64,000 bases of DNA, taken from contig NC_008817.1 in NCBI RefSeq assembly GCF_000015665.1, positions 558,001 to 622,000 on the forward strand, in the 5' to 3' direction. Source of the stretch: Prochlorococcus marinus str. MIT 9515. GTDB lineage: Bacteria > Cyanobacteriota > Cyanobacteriia > PCC-6307 > Cyanobiaceae. Under the pieces are notes generated by a model. That model was not told the origin of the DNA. It worked only from the letters and a program-made list of their open reading frames with translations, and searched no databases. The position numbers and the translations under genes were made by a program. Shown here in pieces: positions 9,470 through 16,893 of this stretch (positions within the stretch are counted from its first letter, which is position 1; each line of letters opens with the position of its first letter).

Positions 9470-10519
9470 TTGAAAGATTTAACTATATTAAAGCCTGATG
9501 ATTGGCATTTACATTTAAGAGAGGGAATTGTTTTAAAAAATATAATTAAGTTTAGCTCCGAGTTTTTTGGCAGAGCTATTGTGATGCCAAATACCAAAAA
9601 CCCAATAACATCTATAAATAAATGTATATCTTATAAAAAATCTATTTCTGAAGGATTACCTGAAAATTCAAAGTTTGAGCCATTAATGACGATATATCTT
9701 ACGGATGAAACAATAAAAGATGAATTAATAGAAGGATTTAAAAATGATGTTTTCTTCGCAGCTAAATTATATCCTGCTAATGCGACAACAAACTCCAGTC
9801 AGGGCGTAAAAAAAATAGAAAATCTTTATGAAATTTTTGAAGTTATGGAAGAACTTGGAATGCCTCTTTTAATCCATGGAGAAGTGACTGATCCTAAAGT
9901 TGATATTTTTGATAGGGAAGTGGTTTTTATAGATAAAGAACTTTTACCTCTAATACAAAGATTTCCAAAGTTAAAGATTGTTTTAGAACACATAACCACC
10001 TCTTATGCTGTTTCTTTTGTCCAAGAGAATAATTTAGGCGCTACTATTACACCACATCATTTACATATAAATAGGAATGCAATGTTCTTTGGAGGATTAA
10101 ATAGTGACTTTTACTGTCTACCAGTCGCTAAAAGGGAAAATAATAGAATTGCTTTAAGGAAAGCTGCTACTAGTGGAAAAAAATGTTTTTTCTTAGGCAC
10201 AGATTCTGCCCCCCATTTGAGACAGTGGAAAGCTTTTTGCGGTTGTGCAGGTATTTTTAATTCACCAGTTGCAATAGAAAGCTACATCCAAGTTTTTGAT
10301 GAGGAGGATTCACTGGATCAATTCGAAAAATTTGCAAGCTTGAATGGTCCTAATTTTTATAATTTGCCTGTAAATAAAGAAAAAATAAGATTAGTATCTA
10401 AATCAAATGAAATCCCAAAATTTATTGAAGTAATTGATAATAATAAGGTTGTTGGGCAAATAAAACCATTTCATGCAGGTGAAATACTAAACTGGCAAGT
10501 TGAAGGGATTGTGAATTAA
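9470..10519 (+). CDS. pyrC: Dihydroorotase
   Basis: This 349-residue enzyme closes carbamoyl-aspartate to dihydroorotate in pyrimidine synthesis. It has the metal-binding WHLHLREG near residue 13 and MPNTKNP near 40. The carboxylated-lysine region AAKLYPANATTNS lies near residue 100, with LLIHGEV, VLEHITT, and ATITPHHLHINRN further on. GTDSAPH near residue 245 supplies the last metal ligand. These mark it as the compact E. coli-type (class II) PyrC, and the length is normal for that class. The start is TTG, right before the first conserved strand. It has its own likely promoter and faces a 343-bp gap downstream. Confidence 0.95.
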   Translation: MKDLTILKPDDWHLHLREGIVLKNIIKFSSEFFGRAIVMPNTKNPITSINKCISYKKSISEGLPENSKFEPLMTIYLTDETIKDELIEGFKNDVFFAAKLYPANATTNSSQGVKKIENLYEIFEVMEELGMPLLIHGEVTDPKVDIFDREVVFIDKELLPLIQRFPKLKIVLEHITTSYAVSFVQENNLGATITPHHLHINRNAMFFGGLNSDFYCLPVAKRENNRIALRKAATSGKKCFFLGTDSAPHLRQWKAFCGCAGIFNSPVAIESYIQVFDEEDSLDQFEKFASLNGPNFYNLPVNKEKIRLVSKSNEIPKFIEVIDNNKVVGQIKPFHAGEILNWQVEGIVN

Positions 10520-10862
10520 ATCTAATCTAACCACTCAAGAAAAGTTAAAATTCCCAAATTCTTATTGGTTAAATGTATTAATATCTACCAAGTTCAAAAG
10601 CTCAAGTTACTTTTAGAAGTGTGCCGAAATTGAAGATGGGCAAGGCTTAAAATGAAATCTATAATTTAATACATTAGCTAAAAAGAAATTTGCGGATTGA
10701 GGTGAAACTCATCCCCTTTATCAATTTATAACCTATCCACTATCCACATTAAGTTGAATTCCAAGACATAATTTAGCGACCTTAACTATAGAAATTTCTC
10801 ATGTTTTTAAAGGTTTCTATTTATAAAGAGAGTTTTTAACTTTGAATCACAAGACAAAATAT
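10520..10862. other. 343-bp gene-free region between pyrC and the PspC gene
   Basis: I looked for ORFs on both strands and found only fragments of about a dozen codons. One compact hairpin is visible at 10694-10714: GGAT pairs with ATCC and GAG with CTC, with a bulged T and a GTGAAA loop. Two tandem TATCCAC copies follow at 10734-10747. The flanking genes converge. The region may hold 3' ends, a small RNA or decayed sequence; I do not recognise any known RNA family in it. Confidence 0.6.
10694..10714 (+). repeat. Compact hairpin in the pyrC downstream gap
   Basis: A seven-pair stem with one bulged T closes a GTGAAA loop. It is one of the few GC-containing stems in the noncoding sequence of this window. 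The run after it (CCTTTATCAATTT) is not a clean T-tract, so it is not a convincing intrinsic terminator. Its orientation is not determined by the sequence. Confidence 0.4.
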
Positions 10863-11054
10863 CTATTCTGCTTTTTCAATAGGAAAAATAACAGCCAATC
10901 CAAGATATATCAAAATTGGAATGCCAAAGGTGAAACATGCAGAGATGAAAAAAACTAATCGCCAGAAAAAAACATTTCCTCTATTAGATTTTTCTAGACC
11001 TTTGCAAACGCCTAAAAACCAAGAACCTTTTTTTGCTCTGATAATGCTTGACAT
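10863..11054 (-). CDS. Small PspC-domain membrane protein
   Basis: This 63-residue protein is almost entirely a PspC-type domain. It has GVCKGLEKS (the usual GVxaGla motif), then RLVFFISACFTFGIPILIYLGLAVIFP, a hydrophobic helix pair ending in the typical L-x-W/A-I-x-x-P. PspC domains sit in the inner membrane and in other bacteria take part in envelope stress signalling. No other psp gene is nearby, so a role in such a response is only inference. Confidence 0.75.
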   Translation of the reverse strand: MSSIIRAKKGSWFLGVCKGLEKSNRGNVFFWRLVFFISACFTFGIPILIYLGLAVIFPIEKAE

Positions 11055-11199
11055 CTATTTTTTAATTAAAGCTTATTATAGTAATTTATAAGCTATCTTA
11101 TTTTTTCTATTAAATATTGGCATAATTCTAAATAAGCTATTCCCATATAGGTCAAAAGCGTCTATTGCTTCCCTAAAAGTGTAAATATTCGCATTTTTC

Positions 11200-11229
11200 T
11201 TGTTTAATTGAGAGACTTTCGGCTACGAT
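11200..11229 (+). promoter_or_regulatory. Putative promoter of tRNA-Leu(UAA)
   Basis: TTGTTT at 11200-11205 and TACGAT at 11224-11229 are spaced by 18 bp and lie 22 bp before the first base of the tRNA. The 197-bp gap upstream of the tRNA holds no ORF, so a dedicated promoter is expected here. Confidence 0.4.
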
Positions 11230-11250
11230 TAAATTGTGCAAATTCCTTTT

Positions 11251-11336
11251 GGGAGTGTGGCGGAATTGGTAGACGCGCCGGACTTAAAATCCGTCGAGCG
11301 CTTTAGCTCGTGGGGGTTCAAGTCCCCCCACTCCCA
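11251..11336 (+). tRNA. tRNA-Leu(UAA), without intron
   Basis: The 7-bp acceptor stem GGGAGTG/CACTCCC closes at 11335 with an A discriminator at 11336. The D-arm holds GGTAGAC, the anticodon loop is CTTAAAA with anticodon TAA at 11285-11287, and the long variable arm (GAGCGCTTTAGCTC) is that of a class II tRNA. The T-arm is GGGGGTTCAAGTCCCCC. CCA is not encoded. Many cyanobacteria carry a group I intron in this anticodon; here the loop is uninterrupted, in line with what is known for Prochlorococcus. The anticodon stem has a mismatch at its outer pair. Confidence 0.97.
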
Positions 11337-11411
11337 TTCTTTAACTATATATTAAGTTTTTACGATAACTTTTTATAATTGTTATCTTTTACTAGGAAAC
11401 CAGAAATTCAA

Positions 11412-11645
11412 ATGGAAAGCATTCTTAATAATTCAGTTATTACTTTTGTTGCTTACGTGGGTATTATTTCTATTTATTTATTTGTTATCCCTTTAATACT
11501 TTTTTACTGGATGAATAATAGATGGAACGTTATGGGTAAATTAGAGAGATTAGGAGTTTATGGATTAGTTTTTCTTTTCTTCCCAGGCTTGATTTTATTC
11601 TCTCCATTTTTAAATCTTAGATTAAGAGGAAATAACGAAGGGTGA
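11412..11645 (+). CDS. ndhL: NDH-1 complex subunit NdhL
   Basis: NdhL is a small membrane subunit of cyanobacterial NADPH dehydrogenase-like complex 1, needed for respiration and cyclic electron flow. The 77 residues contain two hydrophobic helices (about 9-31 and 46-66) joined by [17 protein letters not shown], the family signature. I start at ATG 11412. The frame could extend to a TTG at 11379, but that codon overlaps a TATAAT at 11374-11379, so the leader would not include it. The TTG of the DUF3007 gene follows after 4 bp, indicating an operon. Confidence 0.9.
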   Translation: MESILNNSVITFVAYVGIISIYLFVIPLILFYWMNNRWNVMGKLERLGVYGLVFLFFPGLILFSPFLNLRLRGNNEG

Positions 11646-11649
11646 ATAA

Positions 11650-11970
11650 TTGACTAAAGGTAAGGTTGTACAAATAGGTTTATTGATCTCTTTGTTAGGT
11701 ATATTAATTTTTAAATTATTACCCCAATTTGGGATAGATAATCTTACCTCAAGTACTATCTCAAACTTTATCTTGATTTTGATTGTAATAACATGGGTAA
11801 CATCTTACATTTTAAGAGTTGTAAACGGAAAAATGACTTTTATGGAACAAAGAAAGCGTTACAGAAAAGAATATGAAAAAATTGTGAATGATAAACTTGA
11901 AAATAAATTCAACTCATTACCAAAAGAAGAGCAGGAGAAACTAATGGAAGATTTAGAAAAAAATCTATAA
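11650..11970 (+). CDS. DUF3007 family membrane protein
   Basis: This 106-residue protein has two hydrophobic helices (about 6-26 and 36-58) and a charged C-terminal tail with RKRYRKEYEKIVNDKL. This matches the cyanobacterial/plastid DUF3007 family, whose function I cannot name. It begins with TTG 4 bp after ndhL and is followed by trpA after about 40 bp. The tight link to ndhL suggests shared expression and possibly a thylakoid role, but this is inference from position. Confidence 0.7.
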   Translation: MTKGKVVQIGLLISLLGILIFKLLPQFGIDNLTSSTISNFILILIVITWVTSYILRVVNGKMTFMEQRKRYRKEYEKIVNDKLENKFNSLPKEEQEKLMEDLEKNL

Positions 11971-12009
11971 AACACTTAACAATAATCAAATAAAAAAAAT
12001 CAAAAATTC

Positions 12010-12849
12010 ATGAAAGAAAACAAGAAACCTCAATTTACTAAAAATGAAACTTTATCAAAAATAAATGAGAAGTTTTTGGAATTAAAGAAAAGTAAAAAAT
12101 TAGCCTTGATGCCTTTTATAATGGCTGGTGATCCAAATATTGAAAAAACATCAGAGATTTTATTAAAGTTGCAAGAAAAGGGTGCAGATCTTATTGAATT
12201 GGGAATCCCTTATAGTGACCCTCTTGCAGATGGACCGATTATACAATTTTCAGCATCTAGGGCTTTAAAATCAGGAACTACTTCCATAAAGGTTATTCAG
12301 TTATTAGAGTCGCTTAAAGATAAGTTACGTATTCCAGTTATACTTTTTACTTATTTTAATCCTATCTTAAATTTTGGACTTGAGAATTTTTGTGATTTAG
12401 CATCCAAAGCAGGTGTTGCAGGATTGATAATTCCTGATCTTCCCTTAGAAGAAGCCTCTAAATTTTCGGAAATTATTAGTTCTTATTTTATTGATTTAAT
12501 ATTATTAGTTGCCCCTACTACACCCTTTGAAAGAATGAAAATGATATCTAACAAAACAAAAGGGTTTACTTATCTTGTAAGCGTAACAGGAGTAACAGGA
12601 GAAAGAAGCAAAATGGGAAATAGAGTAGAAAGTCTTATTACTAAATTAAAAGAAATAAGCATTAATCCAGTAGCAGTTGGTTTTGGAATATCCGCTCCTG
12701 AACATGTTAATAGAGTCAGTAAATGGGGGGCAGATGGAGTAATTATTGGAAGCGCATTTGTTAAAAGAATTTCTAATAGTAATGAAAGAGAAGTTGTAAA
12801 TGAAGTAGGAAACTTTTGCGAAGAAATGCGTAAAGCAGCTGATCAATAA
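12010..12849 (+). CDS. trpA: Tryptophan synthase alpha subunit
   Basis: TrpA cleaves indole-glycerol phosphate to indole and glyceraldehyde 3-phosphate, passing indole to TrpB. The 279-residue barrel has MPFIMAGDPN, the catalytic Glu in DLIELGIPYSDPLADGP, the catalytic Asp in LIIPDLPLEE, and the phosphate-binding VGFGIS and GVIIGSAFVK. An N-terminal extension of about 20 polar residues precedes the domain. The gene is apart from the other trp genes and follows ndhL and the DUF3007 gene, possibly in one transcript. Confidence 0.96.
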   Translation: MKENKKPQFTKNETLSKINEKFLELKKSKKLALMPFIMAGDPNIEKTSEILLKLQEKGADLIELGIPYSDPLADGPIIQFSASRALKSGTTSIKVIQLLESLKDKLRIPVILFTYFNPILNFGLENFCDLASKAGVAGLIIPDLPLEEASKFSEIISSYFIDLILLVAPTTPFERMKMISNKTKGFTYLVSVTGVTGERSKMGNRVESLITKLKEISINPVAVGFGISAPEHVNRVSKWGADGVIIGSAFVKRISNSNEREVVNEVGNFCEEMRKAADQ

Positions 12850-12885
12850 TAGTAAATAAGAAAAAAATTTTTTTTATAAACTTAT

Positions 12886-12900
12886 ATGATTCAAAATCAT
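12886..12900. terminator. Weak bidirectional terminator candidate between trpA and cyAbrB
   Basis: ATGATT-CAA-AATCAT forms a 6-bp AT hairpin in the 106-bp gap between two convergent genes. On the minus strand it is followed by AT-rich sequence with a T run at 12861-12867; on the plus strand T runs appear near 12920. The stem has little GC, so efficiency is doubtful. Confidence 0.3.
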
Positions 12901-12955
12901 TAGCGTAATAGGGGAGTATTTATTTTTTTATAGTTAAACCAATTCTTTATCTTAA

Positions 12956-13306
12956 TTAGTCAGCTGGTAATAATCTTATTTGCTTTCTCCCCAGCTTAAT
13001 TTCAAACTCATCTCCTGCTTTCAAGTCTAAGAGTGCTGTATATGCTTTCCCAATTAAAAGATTTCCATTACCTTGGACTGTTGCTATGTAACTTAATTTT
13101 CTACCACCCTTTCCTATTCCTGCAACTCCAGCATCACCTAGGTTAATACCTTTTGCTTCAAGCAGTGCTTCGTAAAAGGCGGTGAAATTTAGACGTTCTG
13201 TTCCATTCTTTTTTGTGGAAACATATCCACAGGCACGAACAAGATCTGACTTGCTAACATCACCAAGTTCTTTAACTTTAGCTAGAAGATCGCTACCAGT
13301 GAGCAT
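12956..13306 (-). CDS. AbrB-like transcriptional regulator (cyAbrB)
   Basis: This 116-residue protein matches the cyanobacterial AbrB-like family. The N-terminal part contains LTGSDLLAKVKEL and LVRACGY. The C-terminal AbrB-type DNA-binding part contains IGKAYTALLDLKAGDEFEIKLG and ends RKQIRLLPAD. Cyanobacteria usually carry two such regulators, which influence nitrogen and carbon metabolism genes. The domain order, with the binding part at the C-terminus, is the reverse of Bacillus AbrB. It is transcribed divergently from the YCII gene, with a likely promoter at 13336-13365. Confidence 0.9.
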   Translation of the reverse strand: MLTGSDLLAKVKELGDVSKSDLVRACGYVSTKKNGTERLNFTAFYEALLEAKGINLGDAGVAGIGKGGRKLSYIATVQGNGNLLIGKAYTALLDLKAGDEFEIKLGRKQIRLLPAD

Positions 13307-13335
13307 AATAAATTAATACAAAGTTATTCTTAATT

Positions 13336-13365
13336 AACATAGCAATTAGTGTGTAATTTGTGCAA
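13336..13365 (-). promoter_or_regulatory. Putative promoter of the cyAbrB gene
   Basis: Read on the minus strand, TTGCAC (13365-13360) and TATGTT (13341-13336) are spaced by 18 bp. Initiation near 13330 would give a leader of about 24 bases to the ATG at 13306. Confidence 0.4.
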
Positions 13366-13405
13366 TTATTAATTATGTATTTATTAAATTAGTTATCTTT
13401 TAATA

Positions 13406-13675
13406 ATGGAAAAATTTATAGTTTTTGGTAAGTACTGTGAGGATGCAATTAATAAAAGGGAACCATTTCGCAAACAACATCTTAAGCGACTTGGGAATTT
13501 AAAAGATAGAAATATTTTAGTTACTTTAGGACCTACTAAATGTACAAAATATTTATTTGGGATATTTAATGCTAATGATAAAAATGAATTAAGAGAATTA
13601 ATAGAGAAAGATATTTATTGGCAAAAAGGTATATGGATTTCAATTGATATTTATCCATGGATACAGGCATTCTAA
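13406..13675 (+). CDS. YCII-related domain protein
   Basis: This 89-residue protein resembles the YciI family. It begins MEKFIVFGKYCEDAINKREPFRKQH and ends with IDIYPWIQAF, matching the ferredoxin-like fold and terminal strand of this group. A histidine near residue 25 corresponds to the conserved His of YciI proteins. The family's function is mostly unknown, and some members are enzymes. The gene stands alone, divergent from cyAbrB. Confidence 0.7.
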   Translation: MEKFIVFGKYCEDAINKREPFRKQHLKRLGNLKDRNILVTLGPTKCTKYLFGIFNANDKNELRELIEKDIYWQKGIWISIDIYPWIQAF

Positions 13676-13730
13676 TCTAAAGTAGTTAATAAAAAATAAG
13701 ATTATCTATTAGCCCCTTTATATTTAATAA

Positions 13731-13759
13731 AACAATCATCAATTACATTTTTGATTGTT
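13731..13759. terminator. Hairpin in the gap between the YCII and HTH genes
   Basis: AACAATCA (13731-13738) and TGATTGTT (13752-13759) form a perfect 8-bp stem with a 13-base loop, in the 212-bp gap between two convergent genes. It lies about 55 bases after the YCII stop. No strong T-tract follows, so a terminator role is tentative. The rest of the gap holds only a 21-codon ATG frame at 13780 with no recognisable features. Confidence 0.35.
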
Positions 13760-13887
13760 AAAAATTAGTTTTCAATGTATGAAACCAAATGATAAAAAAC
13801 ATTTATTAATAAAAAAAGATTCTAAAAATATTCTTTTTATGTAGATAACTAAGCTTGAAATTTTGTTAGATAATTTAGATAATCTTA

Positions 13888-14205
13888 TTAAAGACTGTCT
13901 TTTTTTATTTGGTTTACTAAAGAGTCGATATCTAATTGATTATATGAATGGTTTTCCTTTTCTTTCTCAGAATCTGTTGGAATATTGTTTAGCCAATTTT
14001 GTTCTATCTTTATAAGATTTTTTGCAATATGGTAAACCCCTCCTTTTTTGTGAAATTCTTTAATTTTTTTAGTGATTTCGGAGGTTCGACTTGATTTGAG
14101 ATTCAATTCATTAGCTAGATCTTTTTGGGTATATCCGTGAGATTTTAACCAAACTTTAATAAAATCTAAAAGTTCTTTCTCTTCTTGCGGGGATAGTTTA
14201 TTCAT
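13888..14205 (-). CDS. Small helix-turn-helix protein
   Basis: This 105-residue protein has an N-terminal HTH of Cro/C1 flavour: LKSHGYTQKDLANELNLKSSRTSEITKKI, where TQKDLANELN and SRTSEIT look like the two HTH helices (about 25-50). The second half is polar and acidic. It may bind DNA, but no target can be named. Its ATG overlaps the TGA of the YkvA gene upstream (ATGA, 14202-14205), so the two are translationally coupled. Confidence 0.6.
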   Translation of the reverse strand: MNKLSPQEEKELLDFIKVWLKSHGYTQKDLANELNLKSSRTSEITKKIKEFHKKGGVYHIAKNLIKIEQNWLNNIPTDSEKEKENHSYNQLDIDSLVNQIKKDSL

Positions 14206-14576
14206 TTCAAGAAAGGGAATAACTTATTAAGTTTCCTTTCTGCTCTAATTCTTATTGAAGGAGTCATATACTTACTCCAAATACTTAAGACTGCAGTGAG
14301 TGCAACAAAGTCATCGCTAAAACCTACTAAAGGCATAAAGTCAGGGAATAGATCAAAAGGCATTATTAAATAAGCTAATGCAGCCATTAAGGAAACTCTT
14401 ACTTGAGTTGGAGTAAAAGGATCAAGGGCCATTTCTAAAACTTCTAAGGCAGGCTTTGCAATTGTCCTCCCAGCCTTTATTAGGATTTTTATGATGATAT
14501 TTTCATCCAAAGATGAACTTTCAATAACCTCTGCATCATATATTTTTTCCTTTTCTTTTGTATTGGACTCATTCAT
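14202..14576 (-). CDS. YkvA family (DUF1232) protein
   Basis: This 124-residue protein carries the DUF1232 core at about residues 65-100: a helix, then YLIMPFDLFPDFMPLVGFSDDFVAL. The P-x-D-x-x-P-D and DD motifs are the family hallmark. DUF1232 proteins are small membrane-associated proteins of unknown role. It lies 27 bp downstream of the sigma factor gene and overlaps the HTH gene by 4 bp, so sigma factor, YkvA and HTH may form one transcript. Confidence 0.78.
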   Translation of the reverse strand: MNESNTKEKEKIYDAEVIESSSLDENIIIKILIKAGRTIAKPALEVLEMALDPFTPTQVRVSLMAALAYLIMPFDLFPDFMPLVGFSDDFVALTAVLSIWSKYMTPSIRIRAERKLNKLFPFLK

Positions 14577-14603
14577 AGTTTTAAATTATTAAATTAAAGG
14601 CTT

Positions 14604-15527
14604 TTAGCTAACACTATCTACAAGTCCATTCTGAATTCCGGCTTTTCTAAGCTTTCTCAAGGCTCTTTGTACAACTTGTCTACAATACTCTCTACTACAA
14701 CTCATATGTCTTGCAACTTCAGCTAAAGTTTTCCATTCATTAGAGCCATCTAATCCAAATCTTAAACTTACTATTTTTCTTTCTTTTTCAGTAAGGTTGG
14801 CTTTATCTAATAGTGTCCAAGCAGAGGCTGTTCTCTCTGCAAGTTCTGCTAATTCCATTGGAGGGGTTTGATCACTTGGAAGAATATCAACCAATTCAGA
14901 TGGGTCTGACTTGGACTTGACAGTGCCTTGAAGACTAACTGTGATGCTTCTTAACTCACAAGAAAGTAGTTCATCAATTTCTTCTTTAGTAATTTTCATC
15001 TCTTCTGCCAGCTCAAAGCTAGTTGGAGGAAAACCTTTAAGTTGCATTAGCTTAGATTTTGCTGCTCTTAATTTTGTTAGTTTTTCATTTATATTTACGG
15101 GTATTCTTATGGTTCTGCTTTGAGTTGATAAAGCCCTATTCAATCCCTGCCTTATCCACCAGTAAGCATAAGTGGAGAATCTATGACCTCTTGAAGGATC
15201 GTATTTTTCTACAGCTCTTGTAAGACCAAGAGTACCCTCTTGAATTAAGTCTAATAACTCTAAACCCTTCCCTTGATATCTTTTCGCAAGATTTACCACT
15301 AATCTAAGATTTGCTGTAATCATCGCATTCTTAGCCTTTTCACCAATTTTGATTTTCTTTTTTTCAACTTCAGAATATTCACAAGCAGAGCCTTTGCCTC
15401 CCGCAGTTTGACATCTGTTAATTAACACAACCATTTCTTGGACTTTTCTTCCCATAGTGAGTTCCTTCTCGGGTGTCAAAAGTTGATGACGACCTATTTC
15501 TCCAAGAAAATCGCTTAATGAACTCAC
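14604..15527 (-). CDS. RNA polymerase sigma-70 family factor (group 2-like)
   Basis: This 307-residue sigma factor has a region 1.2-like start (DFLGEIGRHQLLTPEKE), region 2 (NLRLVVNLAKRYQGKGLELLDLIQEG, then YWWIRQGLNRAL), region 3 and region 4 with the HTH TLAEVARHMSCSREYCRQVVQRALRKLR. It lacks the long N-terminal region 1.1 of the housekeeping factor. These features fit the group 2 factors of cyanobacteria, which recognise similar promoters under stress or light changes. I cannot assign a Sig letter. An AT palindrome at 15593-15613 lies upstream of the start. Confidence 0.9.
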   Translation of the reverse strand: MSSLSDFLGEIGRHQLLTPEKELTMGRKVQEMVVLINRCQTAGGKGSACEYSEVEKKKIKIGEKAKNAMITANLRLVVNLAKRYQGKGLELLDLIQEGTLGLTRAVEKYDPSRGHRFSTYAYWWIRQGLNRALSTQSRTIRIPVNINEKLTKLRAAKSKLMQLKGFPPTSFELAEEMKITKEEIDELLSCELRSITVSLQGTVKSKSDPSELVDILPSDQTPPMELAELAERTASAWTLLDKANLTEKERKIVSLRFGLDGSNEWKTLAEVARHMSCSREYCRQVVQRALRKLRKAGIQNGLVDSVS

Positions 15528-15592
15528 GATTTACACCTTTAGTTAATGTATTCAACTTATAGTTAATTTCTTAATAAGCTACACATGTAATA

Positions 15593-15613
15593 ATTAATTA
15601 ATATTTAATTAAT
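15593..15613. repeat. Perfect AT-only inverted repeat upstream of the sigma factor gene
   Basis: ATTAATTAA (15593-15601) and TTAATTAAT (15605-15613) are exact 9-base inverted arms around TAT. It lies between the hisIE stop and the sigma factor start, 66 bp from the latter. It could be an operator, a weak hairpin or simply chance in AT-rich DNA. Confidence 0.45.
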
Positions 15614-15675
15614 AATTATTATTTCTTAATTTGATGAAATTTCTTAATTTATAGTTTTCATATATAGATATTTGA

Positions 15676-16338
15676 TTATCTTTTTTTTCTTCTTGATTCA
15701 AGAATATTTAGCACATCTCTCCACTCAACCCCCTTATACAGCAAAGCAACTTGGAGATGATATATTATATCTGCAGCTTCATTTGAGATTGAATTTTTGT
15801 CATTATCTTTGCAAGCCATTATAAATTCAGCAGTTTCTTCTCCTATTTTTTTTAAGATAGTATTACTACCTTTTGTTAATAAAAGATTGGTGTAACTTTT
15901 TTCAGAAGGATTAATTGATCTTTCATTAAGAGTATTAAATAATTCTGAACAAACATTAGACAAAGGCTTCTTTCTCTTTTCTTTTTTATTAATAAAATTA
16001 TTATCTATTTTGTTGAAAAAACAACTTTTTTCACCTGTATGGCATGCTCCGGAGCCATTTTGCTCTATAGAGAGAAGAAGTGCATCATTATCACAATCAA
16101 ATCTAATTTCTTTAAGAATTTGGGTACTACCGCTTGTTGCGCCTTTTCTCCAAATTTCAGATCTTGATCGGCTCCAGTAATGGACATTTTTTGTCTGAAG
16201 TGTTTTGTTTAAAGATTCTTTATTCATCCAAGCAAACATAAGAATTGAACCGTCTAACCAATCTTGCGCTATTGCAGGGATTAATCCATTATTGTCAAAG
16301 TGAAGATCTTCTATCGAAAAATTAGTTGAATAAGCCAT
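15676..16338 (-). CDS. hisI: Bifunctional phosphoribosyl-AMP cyclohydrolase / phosphoribosyl-ATP pyrophosphatase HisIE
   Basis: This 220-residue fusion performs steps 2 and 3 of histidine synthesis. The HisI domain (about 1-115) has AWMNKESL, HYWSRSR, the metal-binding DCDNDALLL, and GACHTGEKSCFF. The HisE domain (about 125-215) has LLTKGSNTILKKIGEETAEFIMA and NEAADIIYHL, the acidic residues that bind Mg-pyrophosphate. Both domains look complete. The gene lies far from hisG in this window, in keeping with scattered his genes in cyanobacteria. It is divergent from the PTPS-like gene. Confidence 0.95.
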   Translation of the reverse strand: MAYSTNFSIEDLHFDNNGLIPAIAQDWLDGSILMFAWMNKESLNKTLQTKNVHYWSRSRSEIWRKGATSGSTQILKEIRFDCDNDALLLSIEQNGSGACHTGEKSCFFNKIDNNFINKKEKRKKPLSNVCSELFNTLNERSINPSEKSYTNLLLTKGSNTILKKIGEETAEFIMACKDNDKNSISNEAADIIYHLQVALLYKGVEWRDVLNILESRRKKR

Positions 16339-16400
16339 TATATTAAATGTGTTAACTCTTTACTCTTTGTTTGACTAGAAATCATCTTAACAGCTAATTA

Positions 16401-16865
16401 ATGAATATTCATTCTTCGAAATTTTCTTGCTCTAAAAGTTATGAGGATTTTCCCTGTTCTCATAGGCAATGGCGTCATGAAGGACACTGTAGGTTTGTGC
16501 ATGGCTATTCGAGATCATTTACTTTTTGGTTTGTTGCAAAAGAATTAGATGTGAATGGTTTTGTTGTTGATTTTTCTGGATTAAAACCTCTTGAAATAAA
16601 ACTAAAAGAACAATTTGATCATACATTTCTAGTTAATAAAGATGATCCTTTATTAAATTACTGGAAAAAGTTACATGATTTAGAAGCTTTAAATTTGAGG
16701 ATTATGGATAATGTGGGAATGGAGTTCTCTTCTAAGATCGTATGGCAATGGGCAAATGAATTCTTAAAGGAAAAAGATAAAGGAAGAACTTGCTGCTGGA
16801 AAGCAGAATCAAAAGAAAATAAATCTAATTCTGCTAATTATGAAGAATTGCCAGAGTGGTTCTAA
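16401..16865 (+). CDS. 6-pyruvoyl-tetrahydropterin synthase / QueD-like protein with altered zinc site
   Basis: This 154-residue protein has the PTPS/QueD fold signature. A first His is in CSHRQ (H21) and the probable catalytic Cys is C30. A second His follows (H34 in VHGYS), then VDFSGLK and FDHTFLV. Family enzymes bind zinc with three His, the last two in HGH; here that motif reads HGY (Tyr36), so one ligand is missing or replaced. The E/T-S-E region later appears as GMEFSSKIVWQW. Known members make 6-carboxy-tetrahydropterin for queuosine or act in pterin synthesis. The activity here is uncertain. Confidence 0.7.
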   Translation: MNIHSSKFSCSKSYEDFPCSHRQWRHEGHCRFVHGYSRSFTFWFVAKELDVNGFVVDFSGLKPLEIKLKEQFDHTFLVNKDDPLLNYWKKLHDLEALNLRIMDNVGMEFSSKIVWQWANEFLKEKDKGRTCCWKAESKENKSNSANYEELPEWF

Positions 16866-16893
16866 GACCTGTAAAAAGATTTTTTCGTAAATA

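Noticed and set aside
10740-10748. CTATCCACA resembling a DnaA box
   Set aside because: There is a single near match plus one weaker tandem copy, with no cluster and no AT-rich unwinding pattern distinct from the background. It is far from dnaA, so it is not an origin by this evidence.
11379-11411. A TTG start for ndhL at 11379
   Set aside because: The codon overlaps a TATAAT at 11374-11379 and the extra residues are not typical of NdhL. ATG 11412 is preferred.
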